Assembly: GCA_028824295.1 (NCBI GenBank)
Contig: JAPPED010000034.1
Location: 62,001 to 126,000 of the forward strand
Source of the DNA: Rhodospirillales bacterium
GTDB lineage: Bacteria > Pseudomonadota > Alphaproteobacteria > TMED109
Length of the DNA stretch: 64,000 nt
Direction: 5' to 3'
Every line of letters begins with the position of its first letter. The first letter of the stretch is position 1. Under the pieces are notes generated by a model. The model was given only the letters and a program-made list of their open reading frames with translations. It searched no databases and was not told where the DNA came from. Of this stretch, positions 45,915 through 56,528 are shown piece after piece. Both the position numbers and the translations under genes were made by a program.

Positions 45915-47090
45915 TCAGGCAGCCCCCTCGACGATCTGCGACCGAAAGCGATCGAACAGGTAGGCGGAGTCGCGCGGACCGGGCGAGGCTTCCGGGTGGT
46001 ACTGGACCCCGGACACTGGGCGACCGCGCAGGCGAATGCCCTCGATGGACCCGTCGAACAAGGACGTGTGGGTCTCTTCAACCGTTTCCGGCAGTGCTTC
46101 GCGGCAGACCACGAAGCCGTGATTCTGACTCGTGATTTCGACCTTGCCGGTCGCGCGGTCCAGCACCGGTTGGTTGGCGCCCCGGTGCCCCTGATGCATC
46201 TTCTCAGTGCGCGCCCCCAGCGCGTGCGCCAGCAGCTGGTGACCTAGGCAGATTCCGAACAGCGGCAACCCGGAGTCGATCAGTCTGCGGATGATGGGCA
46301 CCGCGTACTCCGCGGTCGCCGCCGGGTCGCCGGGTCCGTTCGAGAGAAAGATCCCTGCCGGACAGCGGGCGAGGATTGCCTCGGCAGGCTCCGTCGCCGG
46401 TACCACGGTCGGCGTCAGCCCCCGGTCGACCAGGAGTCTGAGAATGTTGTGCTTGACCCCGTAGTCGACGGCGACAATGGGTACCGCGTCCGCGGCCGGA
46501 ACCGGGGTTCGCCCGAGCCCGGGCCATAGCCCGTCGGTCCACGTGTACGGTTTGCGGCACGTGACCTCGCTGGCCAGGTCCATGCCCGCGAGGCCAGGCC
46601 ACGCGGCGGCCTCACTGACCAGCTGTTCGATGTCGAAGGCGCCGTCCGGCTCGTGTGCGATCACGCCTGCGGGCGCGCCGCCCGCGCGGATCCGGAGGGT
46701 CAGGGCGCGCGTGTCGATGCCGGAAAGGCCCACGATTCCGGCAAGCCGCAGCCAAGCGTCGAGCGGCTGCTCGCTCCGCCAGTTCGAAGGCGGCGTGGGA
46801 TCGGCCCGGAAGATGGCTCCACGCGCGGCCGGGGATGCGGCTTCGTGATCGGTCGCGTTGCAACCGACGATCCCGATGTGCGGGAACGTGAACGTGATGA
46901 TCTGGCCCGCGTAGCTCGGGTCAGTCATCACTTCCTGATAGCCGGACATCGAGGTGTTGAAACACACCTCGCCAACGGCGCGGCCGGTTTTGCCCCACCC
47001 GCGGCCCCGGAATACGGTACCGTCGGCGAGCACCAGAATCCCCGATTCCGCGCGTCCGGGAACTCGGGGGGGAGATCCGGGCTGGGTCAT
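45915..47090 (-). CDS. carA: Carbamoyl-phosphate synthase small subunit
   Basis: 391 residues from the ATG at 47090; the codon before it is TTG and less likely. N-terminal CPSase small domain (VLADGTVFRGRGWG, GEVCFNTSMSGYQEVMTDPS), class I glutamine amidotransferase domain with the nucleophile in LFGICLGHQLLAHALGA and His in QYHPEASPGP. Supplies ammonia to CarB. The carB start follows the carA stop without a gap. Divergent from yqeY. Confidence 0.97.
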   Translation of the reverse strand: MTQPGSPPRVPGRAESGILVLADGTVFRGRGWGKTGRAVGEVCFNTSMSGYQEVMTDPSYAGQIITFTFPHIGIVGCNATDHEAASPAARGAIFRADPTPPSNWRSEQPLDAWLRLAGIVGLSGIDTRALTLRIRAGGAPAGVIAHEPDGAFDIEQLVSEAAAWPGLAGMDLASEVTCRKPYTWTDGLWPGLGRTPVPAADAVPIVAVDYGVKHNILRLLVDRGLTPTVVPATEPAEAILARCPAGIFLSNGPGDPAATAEYAVPIIRRLIDSGLPLFGICLGHQLLAHALGARTEKMHQGHRGANQPVLDRATGKVEITSQNHGFVVCREALPETVEETHTSLFDGSIEGIRLRGRPVSGVQYHPEASPGPRDSAYLFDRFRSQIVEGAA

Positions 47091-47265
47091 CAATTTCCAG
47101 GGTGCCCCGGACCATCCGGGATTGCCACGAAACTACGGTCGGCAACAGAAAATGCAAGACGGTTCAGCGGACAGTGAATGCGCTGAGCGCTCGCTCGCGG
47201 CTACCTGTATAATGCGAGGTTCGGGCCGTCGCCTCCTGGCGCTGGAAGTTGTAGGCCGCCTCACG

Positions 47266-47736
47266 ATGCTGCAAACGAATGTTCGCGGACGCCTGCGCGC
47301 CGATCTCAAGGCCGCAGTACGTGCGCAGGATAGCGCCCGGGTTGCGACGCTTCGGCTCGTGCTTGCCGCGATCGATGACGCGGAAGCCGACCTGCCGGAA
47401 GGAGAGGCTGGCCTTGATGACGCGGCCATCCGCGACTTGATCAAGCGCCTGCACTGTCATTGTGAAGAGGCCGCCGCCGGGGCCGGCAGCGGTGTGGAGG
47501 GCAACGCCCAGGTCCGCGAACTGCGGCGGGCGGAGCGGGCGGTGCTGGCCGAGTACCTGCCCGAGCCGATGAATGAATCCGAGATGGCGCTGGCGGTAGA
47601 GCAGGCCCTTGGCGCGGCGCAGGCGCGTTCCATCCGGGACCTGGGCAAAACAATGGCGGAACTCCGCAAGATCTGCACCAATCCCGAGGACCTGGCCCGG
47701 GCCCGGCGCGAAGCCCGGCGACGGCTCGAGGCCTGA
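47266..47736 (+). CDS. yqeY: GatB/YqeY domain protein
   Basis: 156 residues, typical YqeY length. RLRADLKAAVRAQDSARVAT and LRLVLAAIDDAEADLPEGEA at the N-terminus, AVLAEYLPEPMNESEMALAV in the middle, DLGKTMAELRKICTNPED toward the end. The domain resembles the tRNA-binding tail of GatB. Its own function is unclear, but it is often placed between carA and dnaG in Alphaproteobacteria. 12 bp before dnaG. Confidence 0.93.
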   Translation: MLQTNVRGRLRADLKAAVRAQDSARVATLRLVLAAIDDAEADLPEGEAGLDDAAIRDLIKRLHCHCEEAAAGAGSGVEGNAQVRELRRAERAVLAEYLPEPMNESEMALAVEQALGAAQARSIRDLGKTMAELRKICTNPEDLARARREARRRLEA

Positions 47737-47748
47737 GCCGGGCGGGTT

Positions 47749-49598
47749 GTGGCGCGACTACCGGACAGTTTTCTCGAGGAACTGAAGTCCCGCGCTCCCC
47801 TGGCCGCCATCGTCGGCCAGACCGTTCGGCTCAAGGCGGCGGGGGCGGGGCGGTACAAGGGGCTTTGCCCGTTCCACGACGAGAAAACCCCGTCGTTTCA
47901 CGTCGATGAAACCAAGGGCCTCTACCACTGTTTCGGCTGCAAGGCGTCCGGCACTGCCGTCAATTTCGTGATGCAGATCGAGAACCTTCCGTTCATGGAC
48001 GCGGTGCGGAAGGTGGCGGCGCAGGCCGGCATGGAGGTACCCCGTACCGGTGGCCAGACCAATCCAGCGCGCGAGCGTCGGCGGCGGCAGGCACGCGAGG
48101 CGCTCGAAGCGGCGCAGGGCATCTTCGAGGCCGAGCTCCTCGCACCTGGCGGCAGCGCAGCGCGGAAGTACCTCGCGTCACGCGGTATCCGCAGGGCCGA
48201 GGCGAAGGCGTTCCGGCTCGGCTACGCCCCGCGCCACGGCAGTGGTCTTGTCAAGCGATTGCGGGCGGCTGGCATTTCCCCCGAATCGCAGATCGACGCC
48301 GGGCTTCTCGTCCGCGATGACCAGAACCGCTCGTATCCGTTCTTTCGCGACCGCGTGATGTTTCCGATCGCGGACCGTCTCGGCGAGATCGTGGCCTTCG
48401 GCGCCCGCGCGCTCGACCCGAAGGCGCCGGCCAAGTATTTGAATTCAAGGGAGACCCTGGTATTCGAGAAAGGCCGCACCCTGTACAATCTGCATCAGGC
48501 CCGCCAAGCGGTGCGGGCAGCCGGCGCCCTCTACGTCGTGGAGGGCTACATGGACGTGATCGCCCTGTCCACACGGGGCTTCAAGGCGGCAGTGGCGCCC
48601 CTGGGAACGGCCCTCACGAGCGAGCAGATCCGCGTGGCCTGGCAGCTGCACGACGAACCGGTGCTCTGCATGGATGGAGACGAGGCGGGGCGGGCTGCCG
48701 CCATCCGTGCGATGGAGAACGTGCTGCCGATGCTTGGGTCCGGTCGATCCCTTCGCTTCGCGTTCCTGCCGGCGGGCGAAGATCCCGATTCGCTGGTACG
48801 TGATCGTGGCGCTGACGCGTTCCGCGAGGTGGTGGCCGATGCCCTCCCGCTGGTTGACTTGGCTTGGCAAACCGAGTTTGCCCGGGAATCGCTCGATACC
48901 CCGGAACGCAAGGTGCATTTTCAGGAGCGGCTGAATCGCTTGGTGCAGGAGATCGAGGACAAGGCAGTTCGGGACGCGTACCACGAAGAGTTCGCGCGCC
49001 GCTACCAGGAGACCTGCCAGGGCACACTGGAGATCCGCGGGCCGGCCGATGTGCCCGCGCGGCGCCGGGCCGGCCCGCCGGCGAGTTTCCGCGAACGCTT
49101 TGCCGCCCGTGGCCCTGATCGGCTGGTGAGCGAGCGTCACCAGGATGGGCAACCGAACCAGGGAGCCGCGCGCCGTGAGCGGTCCATCGTGCAGGCGGTC
49201 ATCAACGTGCCCGGCCTTCTGGACCGCGTCGAGGAAAAGTTTGCCGAAGTGCCGTTTCGAGCCGTCCCGGACCTTGACGCAGTGCGCACCGAACTCCTAA
49301 ATAGACACGCACACAGCGACCCCGTAGACCCGTCGAGCGTCCGTCCGTGGCTGGAAAGCCGCGGCTTGGCCGGACTCGTTGACGCGGGAGCGCCGTCCAG
49401 CCGTTGGGATAGCCGCCACGTAGTGGAACCATTTGTGCTCCCTGACAGCGGGCTCGACGCAGCGCTTGCGGGCTGGGAGGCCGCCGTAGACGTCCAGCTA
49501 GCCTGGGTGCACCGCAACGACCCCCCTCCGTCGGTGACGGCGAACCAGGCTGTTCCGTCAGGGCCCGACAACGAGATCCCGTGGAGCCAGTCACAGCC

Positions 49599-49602
<4 letters not shown>
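47749..49602 (+). CDS. dnaG: DNA primase
   Basis: 617 residues from a GTG. CHC2 zinc finger ([38 protein letters not shown]), Toprim core ([37 protein letters not shown]) and a divergent C-terminal DnaB-binding region. Makes RNA primers for replication. The stop overlaps the rpoD ATG by 4 bp (ATGA), forming the dnaG-rpoD macromolecular-synthesis pair. Confidence 0.97.
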
Positions 49603-51452
<1,850 letters not shown>

Positions 51453-51464
51453 TTGATCCGCGCG

Positions 51465-51541
51465 GGGCCCGTAGCTCAATTGGTCAGAGCTGACCGCTCA
51501 TAACGGTTAGGTTGCAGGTTCGAGTCCTGCCGGGCCCACCA
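51465..51541 (+). tRNA. tRNA with CAU anticodon, probably tRNA-Ile2 (lysidine-modified)
   Basis: 77 nt including an encoded CCA. Perfect 7-bp acceptor stem (GGGCCCG / CGGGCCC), D stem GCTC/GAGC, anticodon stem GACCG/CGGTT with one G-U, loop CTCATAA (anticodon CAT at 51499-51501), 5-nt variable loop AGGTT, T stem GCAGG/CCTGC with loop TTCGAGT. A CAU anticodon means elongator Met or isoleucine-2. The acceptor sequence and place behind rpoD favour Ile2, which needs TilS; Met remains possible. Confidence 0.95.
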
Positions 51542-51549
51542 CGTGGGTG

Positions 51550-52380
51550 TCAGCGCCCGTGGTAGACGCCCGAACGTTTCTCGAAGAAGGCCGCCAGCGC
51601 TTCATGGTGGTCATCCGTCTGGTGGGCCACGCCTTGGTACACGGCGCAGGTGTCGAGGAACTGGTCGAGCGGCATGGACTGTGCCATCCGCATGAGCCGC
51701 TTGGCGTACCGGAGCGTAACGGGCGGCTTGGCAGCAATCGTGGCCGCCAGTTCGAGCGCCCGATGCCGAAGTTCATCATCCGGCACCACTTCAAGCAGCA
51801 GACCGATGGCGAGCGCTTCGTCAGCCCCCACCGTGCGTCCGGTATACGTCATCTCGGCCGCCCGCTGCATGCCGACGACCCGCGGCAGGAACCATGCGCC
51901 ACCGTCCCCAGGAATGATGCCGAGATTCACGAAGCTCTCCGCGAAACGAGCCGACTCGCCACCGATCCGGATGTCGCACATGCAAGCGAGATCGCACCCG
52001 GCGCCGATCGCCGGACCGTTCACGGCGGCGATCACGGGCACGTCGAGATCCGAGATCGCGCGCGGCATGCGCTGGATGCCATGCCGGTAGGCATGTTCGA
52101 TGTCCTGTACGGGGCCTTCGAAGTCGCCGGACCGGTTGCGCATGTCCTTCACGTTGCCCCCGGCCGAAAACGCGCTCCCGTTGCCGGTCAGGACCAGAAC
52201 TGAAACCGCCCGTGATCGATTGATCCAGGCTGTCACGGCCAGCAGGTCTTCCAGGATCTTCGTACCGGTGAGCGCGTTCCGCACGTCGTGGCGGTCAAAC
52301 GCGAGCATGGCGGCACGGTCGCGGATTTCGAGGGTGCATTCCGCGACGGGGGGAGCGTCGCTCGGGGTTGGTTGGTCCAT
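51550..52380 (-). CDS. Enoyl-CoA hydratase/isomerase (crotonase) family protein
   Basis: 276 residues. Crotonase core with oxyanion-hole segments NGSAFSAGGNVKDM and AAVNGPAIGAGCDLACMCDI, and FAESFVNLGIIPGDGGAWFL. The two catalytic Glu of classical enoyl-CoA hydratase are not conserved: one position is Asp (GAGCDLA) and the other Phe (AESFVNLG), while an Asp sits in PGDGG. So the acyl-CoA reaction may be isomerisation, hydrolysis or another. Cytosolic. It stands alone beside the tRNA. Confidence 0.87.
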   Translation of the reverse strand: MDQPTPSDAPPVAECTLEIRDRAAMLAFDRHDVRNALTGTKILEDLLAVTAWINRSRAVSVLVLTGNGSAFSAGGNVKDMRNRSGDFEGPVQDIEHAYRHGIQRMPRAISDLDVPVIAAVNGPAIGAGCDLACMCDIRIGGESARFAESFVNLGIIPGDGGAWFLPRVVGMQRAAEMTYTGRTVGADEALAIGLLLEVVPDDELRHRALELAATIAAKPPVTLRYAKRLMRMAQSMPLDQFLDTCAVYQGVAHQTDDHHEALAAFFEKRSGVYHGR

Positions 52381-52910
52381 CAGTCAGGAGTCCCGGGTGG
52401 ATGGCGCAGCTGATGCGATCCTGCACCCTACACACCCCGGCTGCGTGTGCACGGCCCTTCCCGAGTGGGCGCCGAATGCTGGCCTGGCCCGATGGTCCGT
52501 AACGCCAGGTTCGTCCAGTCATTGACATTACGAAGTTCACCAGGGCAGTCCCTCGCTATCGAGGGTCGAGCCTGCATCCCGCCACAGCATGAGAAATTGC
52601 TTTCACACGGGAATGTATCGACGTCTGGAGTGGCGACTTGGATGAGCGAGGTGCCGGCTTTCTTGAGCATGCTGGCCGCATCCCAATTGCGGTTTCCGGC
52701 GCGGTTTGCTTGGACCGCAGTTTCCTCGGCGCGGCCGGACGCGAGCCGGGGCCTCACGGCGTGCTCGCCGCCAGCGGTCTGGAGTTGATACTGATCGGTC
52801 TGGACGCTCGGTGGGGAAGCGGAACGGGGTCAGGCAGGCAGAATCGACGTTTGACGGAGCCGCGCGGGATTGGAATGATGCGATCACGTCCTCCCATTTG
52901 TTGAATTGCC
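52381..52910. other. 530-bp intergenic region without a supported gene
   Basis: All open frames give low-complexity or unfamiliar protein. One perfect 6-bp stem, CCCTCG-CTAT-CGAGGG, lies at 52550-52565 but has no T-tract. The stretch from about 52500 to 52650 is less GC-rich than the genes and probably carries the promoter for the HEAT-repeat gene. Confidence 0.4.
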
Positions 52911-54284
52911 GTGCCTCGAGCTGTCTGGGCCCTGCTGCCCCTTGCCGCAGCACTTGTTGCCGCGTGGCCGCTGCGGGCGGCCACGCTCGACGAGGTCTCG
53001 GCCTTGGTTGCCGACCTGCAGGCGGCCACCGCCGCCGAGCGCGCCGGGGCCGCGATCCGACTTGGTGAACTCGGATCCAACGCCAATACCGCCATCGATG
53101 CCCTGATCGTGTCGGCGCTGCACGATCCGGATCACTTGGTGCGTGTCCGGGCCATTCGCGCACTCGAGCGGATCAGCGGCCAGGCCAACGTGACCGTCAC
53201 CGCCCTGATCGAGCTGCTTGATGATCCGCATCCGGAAATTCGGTGGGCCGCGGCGGGTGCGATGGAGAGCTTTGGCCTCAAGGCGGTCGTGGCCACGCCG
53301 GCGCTGGTGGAGTTGCTGGACGATCCTGACCCGGCAGTTCGGGGCTCCGCAGCTTCAACGCTCGGCAAGATGGGGCCGGTGGCCGTGGCGGCATTGATGC
53401 AGGTGCTGGACGACCCGAACCGCGACAAGAAGCTGAACGCGCTGAAGGCACTGGCCGGCCACGGCGCCCGCGCTGGCGTCGCGGTGCCCCGCATCACGCC
53501 GTTCGCGGGAGACCCCGATCCGGAGCTGCGCGCTGCTGCGTTGCTGTGCCTTCGCCGGATTGCCGGGGACCGGAACTGGCCCGGCGAGTCGGGCTGGCTT
53601 ACCGACCCGCAGGCGCAAATCTGGCCGAAAGCGATGACATCGGCCGAGCGTTTACGGGGATACCCGTCGCTCCGCCGCGCCATCGTGGAGGCTGCCCTGG
53701 GGGTATTCGGCGAGTTCGTTGGCGATCCTGACCCGCGGGTGCGCTACGAGGCGGTCAAGGGATTTGCCGATCTGGGTGAGGAAGGGCAGTCAGGCGCACA
53801 GCAGGTGGTGCCGCTGCTGCGAGACCCGGATTCGCGCATCCGGCGGGCGGCGGCCGACGCGGTAGGGGGGATGGGTTCGGAGGTTGTCTCCGACCTGGTC
53901 CCGGAGTTGGTCTCGGCACTGGCGGACCCCGATGACAACGTTCGATGGGCGGTCATCCAGGCGCTGCGAAACGTGGGATCTGACGCAGTGCCCGAACTCA
54001 CCATCGTCTTGGAGTACGGTGATCCGCTCCTGCTGCCAGGCGTGCTGGCCACCATCGTCGAACTCGGCCCGATCGCCACTGAAGCCGCCGCGTACCTGCT
54101 GCCGCACCTGGGGGCAGGGCAGCCGGAAATCCGGGCACTTGCGGCCGAGGCGTTGGGCAGCGTTGGCGCCGTCCAGGCGACTGGCGCCCTCCACACTGCA
54201 CTGGACGACCAAGCCGAGGAAGTTCGCCTGGCAGCGGCTTGGGCATTGGCAACCCTTGATGCGGATGGCCCGGTAGCCCAATGA
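52911..54284 (+). CDS. Exported HEAT-repeat protein
   Basis: 457 residues from a GTG. Signal peptide (WALLPLAAALVAAWPLRA), then about ten HEAT/PBS-type repeats of 31-35 residues with the usual Asp-Pro turn (LHDPDHLVRVRAIRALERI, LDDPHPEIRWAAAGAMESF, LDDPDPAVRGSAASTLGKM, LRDPDSRIRRAAADAVGGM, LADPDDNVRWAVIQALRNV). A solenoid scaffold for protein contacts in the periplasm. Its stop overlaps the DUF1194 start by 4 bp, so the two products probably act together. Confidence 0.88.
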   Translation: MPRAVWALLPLAAALVAAWPLRAATLDEVSALVADLQAATAAERAGAAIRLGELGSNANTAIDALIVSALHDPDHLVRVRAIRALERISGQANVTVTALIELLDDPHPEIRWAAAGAMESFGLKAVVATPALVELLDDPDPAVRGSAASTLGKMGPVAVAALMQVLDDPNRDKKLNALKALAGHGARAGVAVPRITPFAGDPDPELRAAALLCLRRIAGDRNWPGESGWLTDPQAQIWPKAMTSAERLRGYPSLRRAIVEAALGVFGEFVGDPDPRVRYEAVKGFADLGEEGQSGAQQVVPLLRDPDSRIRRAAADAVGGMGSEVVSDLVPELVSALADPDDNVRWAVIQALRNVGSDAVPELTIVLEYGDPLLLPGVLATIVELGPIATEAAAYLLPHLGAGQPEIRALAAEALGSVGAVQATGALHTALDDQAEEVRLAAAWALATLDADGPVAQ

Positions 54285-55018
54285 GGCACGTGTGGAAATT
54301 CCTGGCCGTCATGACCTTGACGGCGGCTGGACATGCCGTCGCGGCTGAGCCGGTCGACATGGAGCTGATCATTGCGGTCGATGTCTCTTCGAGCGTCGAC
54401 GAGAACGAGTACCGCCTGCAGATGGGAGGCATTGCCGCAGCGTTCCGAAACCCCTCGGTGCTCGACGCGATCCGTTCGCTCGGGCCGGGCGGATTAGCGG
54501 TGCTCGTGATGCAGTGGTCGGACAACCGCGAACAGGCGCCGGTTACCGGATGGCGCGTCATTCGGAGCGCTGCGGACGCGGTCGCCTATGCGCGTGAATT
54601 GCGGGAGGCGCCGCGTGCAATTCCCGGCGGACAGACGTCCATCGCCGGCGCGATCGAGTTCGCCATGGGACAGCTGGCGACCAACGGCTTCGAGGGCAAC
54701 CGTCGGGTGATCGATGTCTCGGGTGACGGCCGGGCCAACAACGGCGTCCATCCCATGTCGCTCCGCGACGAGGCGATCGAGCAGGGGGTCACGGTCAACG
54801 GCCTTGCGATCCTGAACGAGGAGCCGTTTCTCGACGACTACTTCGAGCACAGCGTCATCGGCGGCGCGGGCGCGTTCCTGATGGTGGCCGACGACTATCG
54901 GGACTTCGCCGCGTCAATCCAGCAGAAGCTGCTTCGGGAGATCGGCCTGCCTATCGCCATCAAGGCGCCGCCGGTCCGACGCACGACCGCCGCCTTGCGA
55001 CCATTCGATACCCATTGA
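54281..55018 (+). CDS. DUF1194 (von Willebrand factor A-like) exported protein
   Basis: 245 residues. Signal peptide (FLAVMTLTAAGHAVA), metal-ion-dependent adhesion motif DVSSSVDENEYR, TSIAGAIEFAMGQL and VIDVSGDGRANNG, matching DUF1194, a VWA-fold family common in Alphaproteobacteria. It would bind a divalent ion and a protein partner in the periplasm; the HEAT-repeat protein encoded with 4-bp overlap upstream is the natural candidate. Terminator palindrome begins at its stop codon. Confidence 0.9.
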   Translation: MRHVWKFLAVMTLTAAGHAVAAEPVDMELIIAVDVSSSVDENEYRLQMGGIAAAFRNPSVLDAIRSLGPGGLAVLVMQWSDNREQAPVTGWRVIRSAADAVAYARELREAPRAIPGGQTSIAGAIEFAMGQLATNGFEGNRRVIDVSGDGRANNGVHPMSLRDEAIEQGVTVNGLAILNEEPFLDDYFEHSVIGGAGAFLMVADDYRDFAASIQQKLLREIGLPIAIKAPPVRRTTAALRPFDTH

Positions 55019-55046
55019 GCCCGCAACCGGCAGGCTGCGGGCTCAA
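55015..55046. terminator. Palindromic terminator between convergent DUF1194 and xoxG genes
   Basis: Perfect 11-bp stem TTGAGCCCGCA (55015-55025) and TGCGGGCTCAA (55036-55046) around a 10-nt loop. The TGA stop of DUF1194 is inside the left arm. No T-tract; suited to two-way termination. Confidence 0.6.
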
Positions 55047-55096
55047 GGAAAGCGCGTGATCGGGGGAGGCGCCGGCCGCTCGGGCCGGTCCGGCGG

Positions 55097-55567
55097 TTAC
55101 CGTTGGGCTTCTTCCGCCACCGGGTTGTAGCCTTCCTCGAACTCGCCTCTGGCGAGCCGGTCCTTGTACTCTTGCCGCAAGTAGGCGATGATGGACCAGA
55201 TGTCATCGTCGGAAAGCGTCCGCGAGAAACCACCCATCTGGGTAGGGCGGCCGTTGATCGTAAGACCGGCGGCGATCACGGAATAGATGTCGAGATTCCT
55301 GCCCCCGCCCGCCTTGAACTTGTTGCAGCTCAGACACGGGCCCTTGGCCCCGATGCCGCGGCTGCCGTGGCAGAACCCGCACCGCGCCCCGTACCGCTCC
55401 TTGCCGTGCTCGATGGCTACGGCATCGCCTTCCAGCGGGTTCTCGATGTCGTCTTCACCGCCGTAGCCGAGGTCTTCGGCGGCGTTCGCCGTCGGTGCCA
55501 GCAGCACGAAGGCCGCGAACAGGCAGATGGGAAGGAGAGCGGCTCGGCGTAGGGATAGAGGGTGCAT
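55097..55567 (-). CDS. xoxG: XoxG-like c-type cytochrome (methanol dehydrogenase electron acceptor)
   Basis: 156 residues. Signal peptide LLPICLFAAFVLLAPTANA, then NPLEGDAVAIEHGKERYGAR, haem motif CGFCHGSRGIGAKGPCLSC, Met ligand in RPTQMGGFSRTLSDDDIWSI. Accepts electrons from PQQH2 in XoxF. Shorter than methanol dehydrogenase cytochrome cL of the Mxa system. Start ATG 55567; an ATG 9 bases upstream is also possible. It follows xoxJ by about 17-25 bp. Confidence 0.88.
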   Translation of the reverse strand: MHPLSLRRAALLPICLFAAFVLLAPTANAAEDLGYGGEDDIENPLEGDAVAIEHGKERYGARCGFCHGSRGIGAKGPCLSCNKFKAGGGRNLDIYSVIAAGLTINGRPTQMGGFSRTLSDDDIWSIIAYLRQEYKDRLARGEFEEGYNPVAEEAQR

Positions 55568-55592
55568 GAAATTCATCCGGGCAACGGCAGCG

Positions 55593-56417
55593 TCAGCCAG
55601 GGAATGGCGCGTAATAGGGAATCTGGTAGCCGGTGACGATCGACTCGATGGTGCCGTCGGCCAGCATGTCCGCCAGTTCGGCATTGACCAACTCGATCAA
55701 GCGGGTTTCACTTCCCGGGATGGCGGCGCCCACGTTCCAGCGGAGGCCCACGATCGGTTCAAAGCCTTCAACCAACGTAAAATTGGATTCCTTGTGCCGT
55801 CGGCGTTCGATGGCCAAGGCAGGTGCCCACACCATGGCGGCCTTGGTCTCCCGGTTGCGCAAGCCGTCGAGGACGCGCCGGTTACCGAGGTAGAGCTCAC
55901 GTTCAATGCCGTTGTCGATCAGGTAGCCGTCCATGGCCGTCGACATGGCCACCCCGATGTCGGTGTGCTTGGCGATGTCTTCAAGCGTGGCGGTATTAGC
56001 GAGTTCGGGGTCGACGACCGGGATGTAGGCCAGCCCGAGGTAGGGTGACGAAAAGATCAGGCCCTTTTCCCCGATTTCATCGACGTTGTCCGGATGGATC
56101 GCAATACCGGCGAACACCTGACAGCGCCCTTTGGCGATCGAATTGCGCAGCGCCCTGCCGAGCCCGCCCCGGGTGCCGGTATTCGACCAGTAAATCTCGG
56201 TGCGCCAGCCGTTGTTGGCGGCGATCTGCGAAAAGATCTCGACGTCGAAGCCGCGTGGATAGTCGGTCGAGGAACTGTGCGGCCAGTTGTACGGATCGGC
56301 GCAGATGGTGATGACGCCGCGATCCTCGATGTGGTTGAGAGCGTCTTCCGCTTGGGCGTCCAGACTCATGGTAAACGCCAGCGCGTACGCCGCGGCGCAG
56401 GTGGAGATCAGTTTCAC
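55593..56417 (-). CDS. xoxJ: XoxJ periplasmic binding-protein-like component
   Basis: 274 residues. Signal peptide (AAAYALAFTMSLDAQA), then a bacterial solute-binding-protein fold: VITICADPYNWPHSSSTDYP, GFDVEIFSQIAANNGWRTEI, GRCQVFAGIAIHPDNVDE, GVAMSTAMDGYLIDNGI, MVWAPALAIERRR. XoxJ proteins accompany xoxF and are thought to help activate or load the dehydrogenase rather than import solutes. It lies between xoxF and xoxG, giving the order F-J-G. Confidence 0.9.
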   Translation of the reverse strand: MKLISTCAAAYALAFTMSLDAQAEDALNHIEDRGVITICADPYNWPHSSSTDYPRGFDVEIFSQIAANNGWRTEIYWSNTGTRGGLGRALRNSIAKGRCQVFAGIAIHPDNVDEIGEKGLIFSSPYLGLAYIPVVDPELANTATLEDIAKHTDIGVAMSTAMDGYLIDNGIERELYLGNRRVLDGLRNRETKAAMVWAPALAIERRRHKESNFTLVEGFEPIVGLRWNVGAAIPGSETRLIELVNAELADMLADGTIESIVTGYQIPYYAPFPG

Positions 56418-56528
56418 GGGGTCGACTCCGGATTAAAGAGGGATCAGTCCGGTGCAGATATATAGGTAGAAGAAAAGGGGGAAGGCAGCGAACTGCCCTC
56501 CCCCGAAAAAGTCGCGGTTGCGAACTTT

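Noticed and set aside
51465-51541. Calling the tRNA simply tRNA-Met
   Set aside because: The CAU anticodon is shared with Ile2, and the stem sequences and rpoD context fit Ile2 better; Met is kept only as the alternative.
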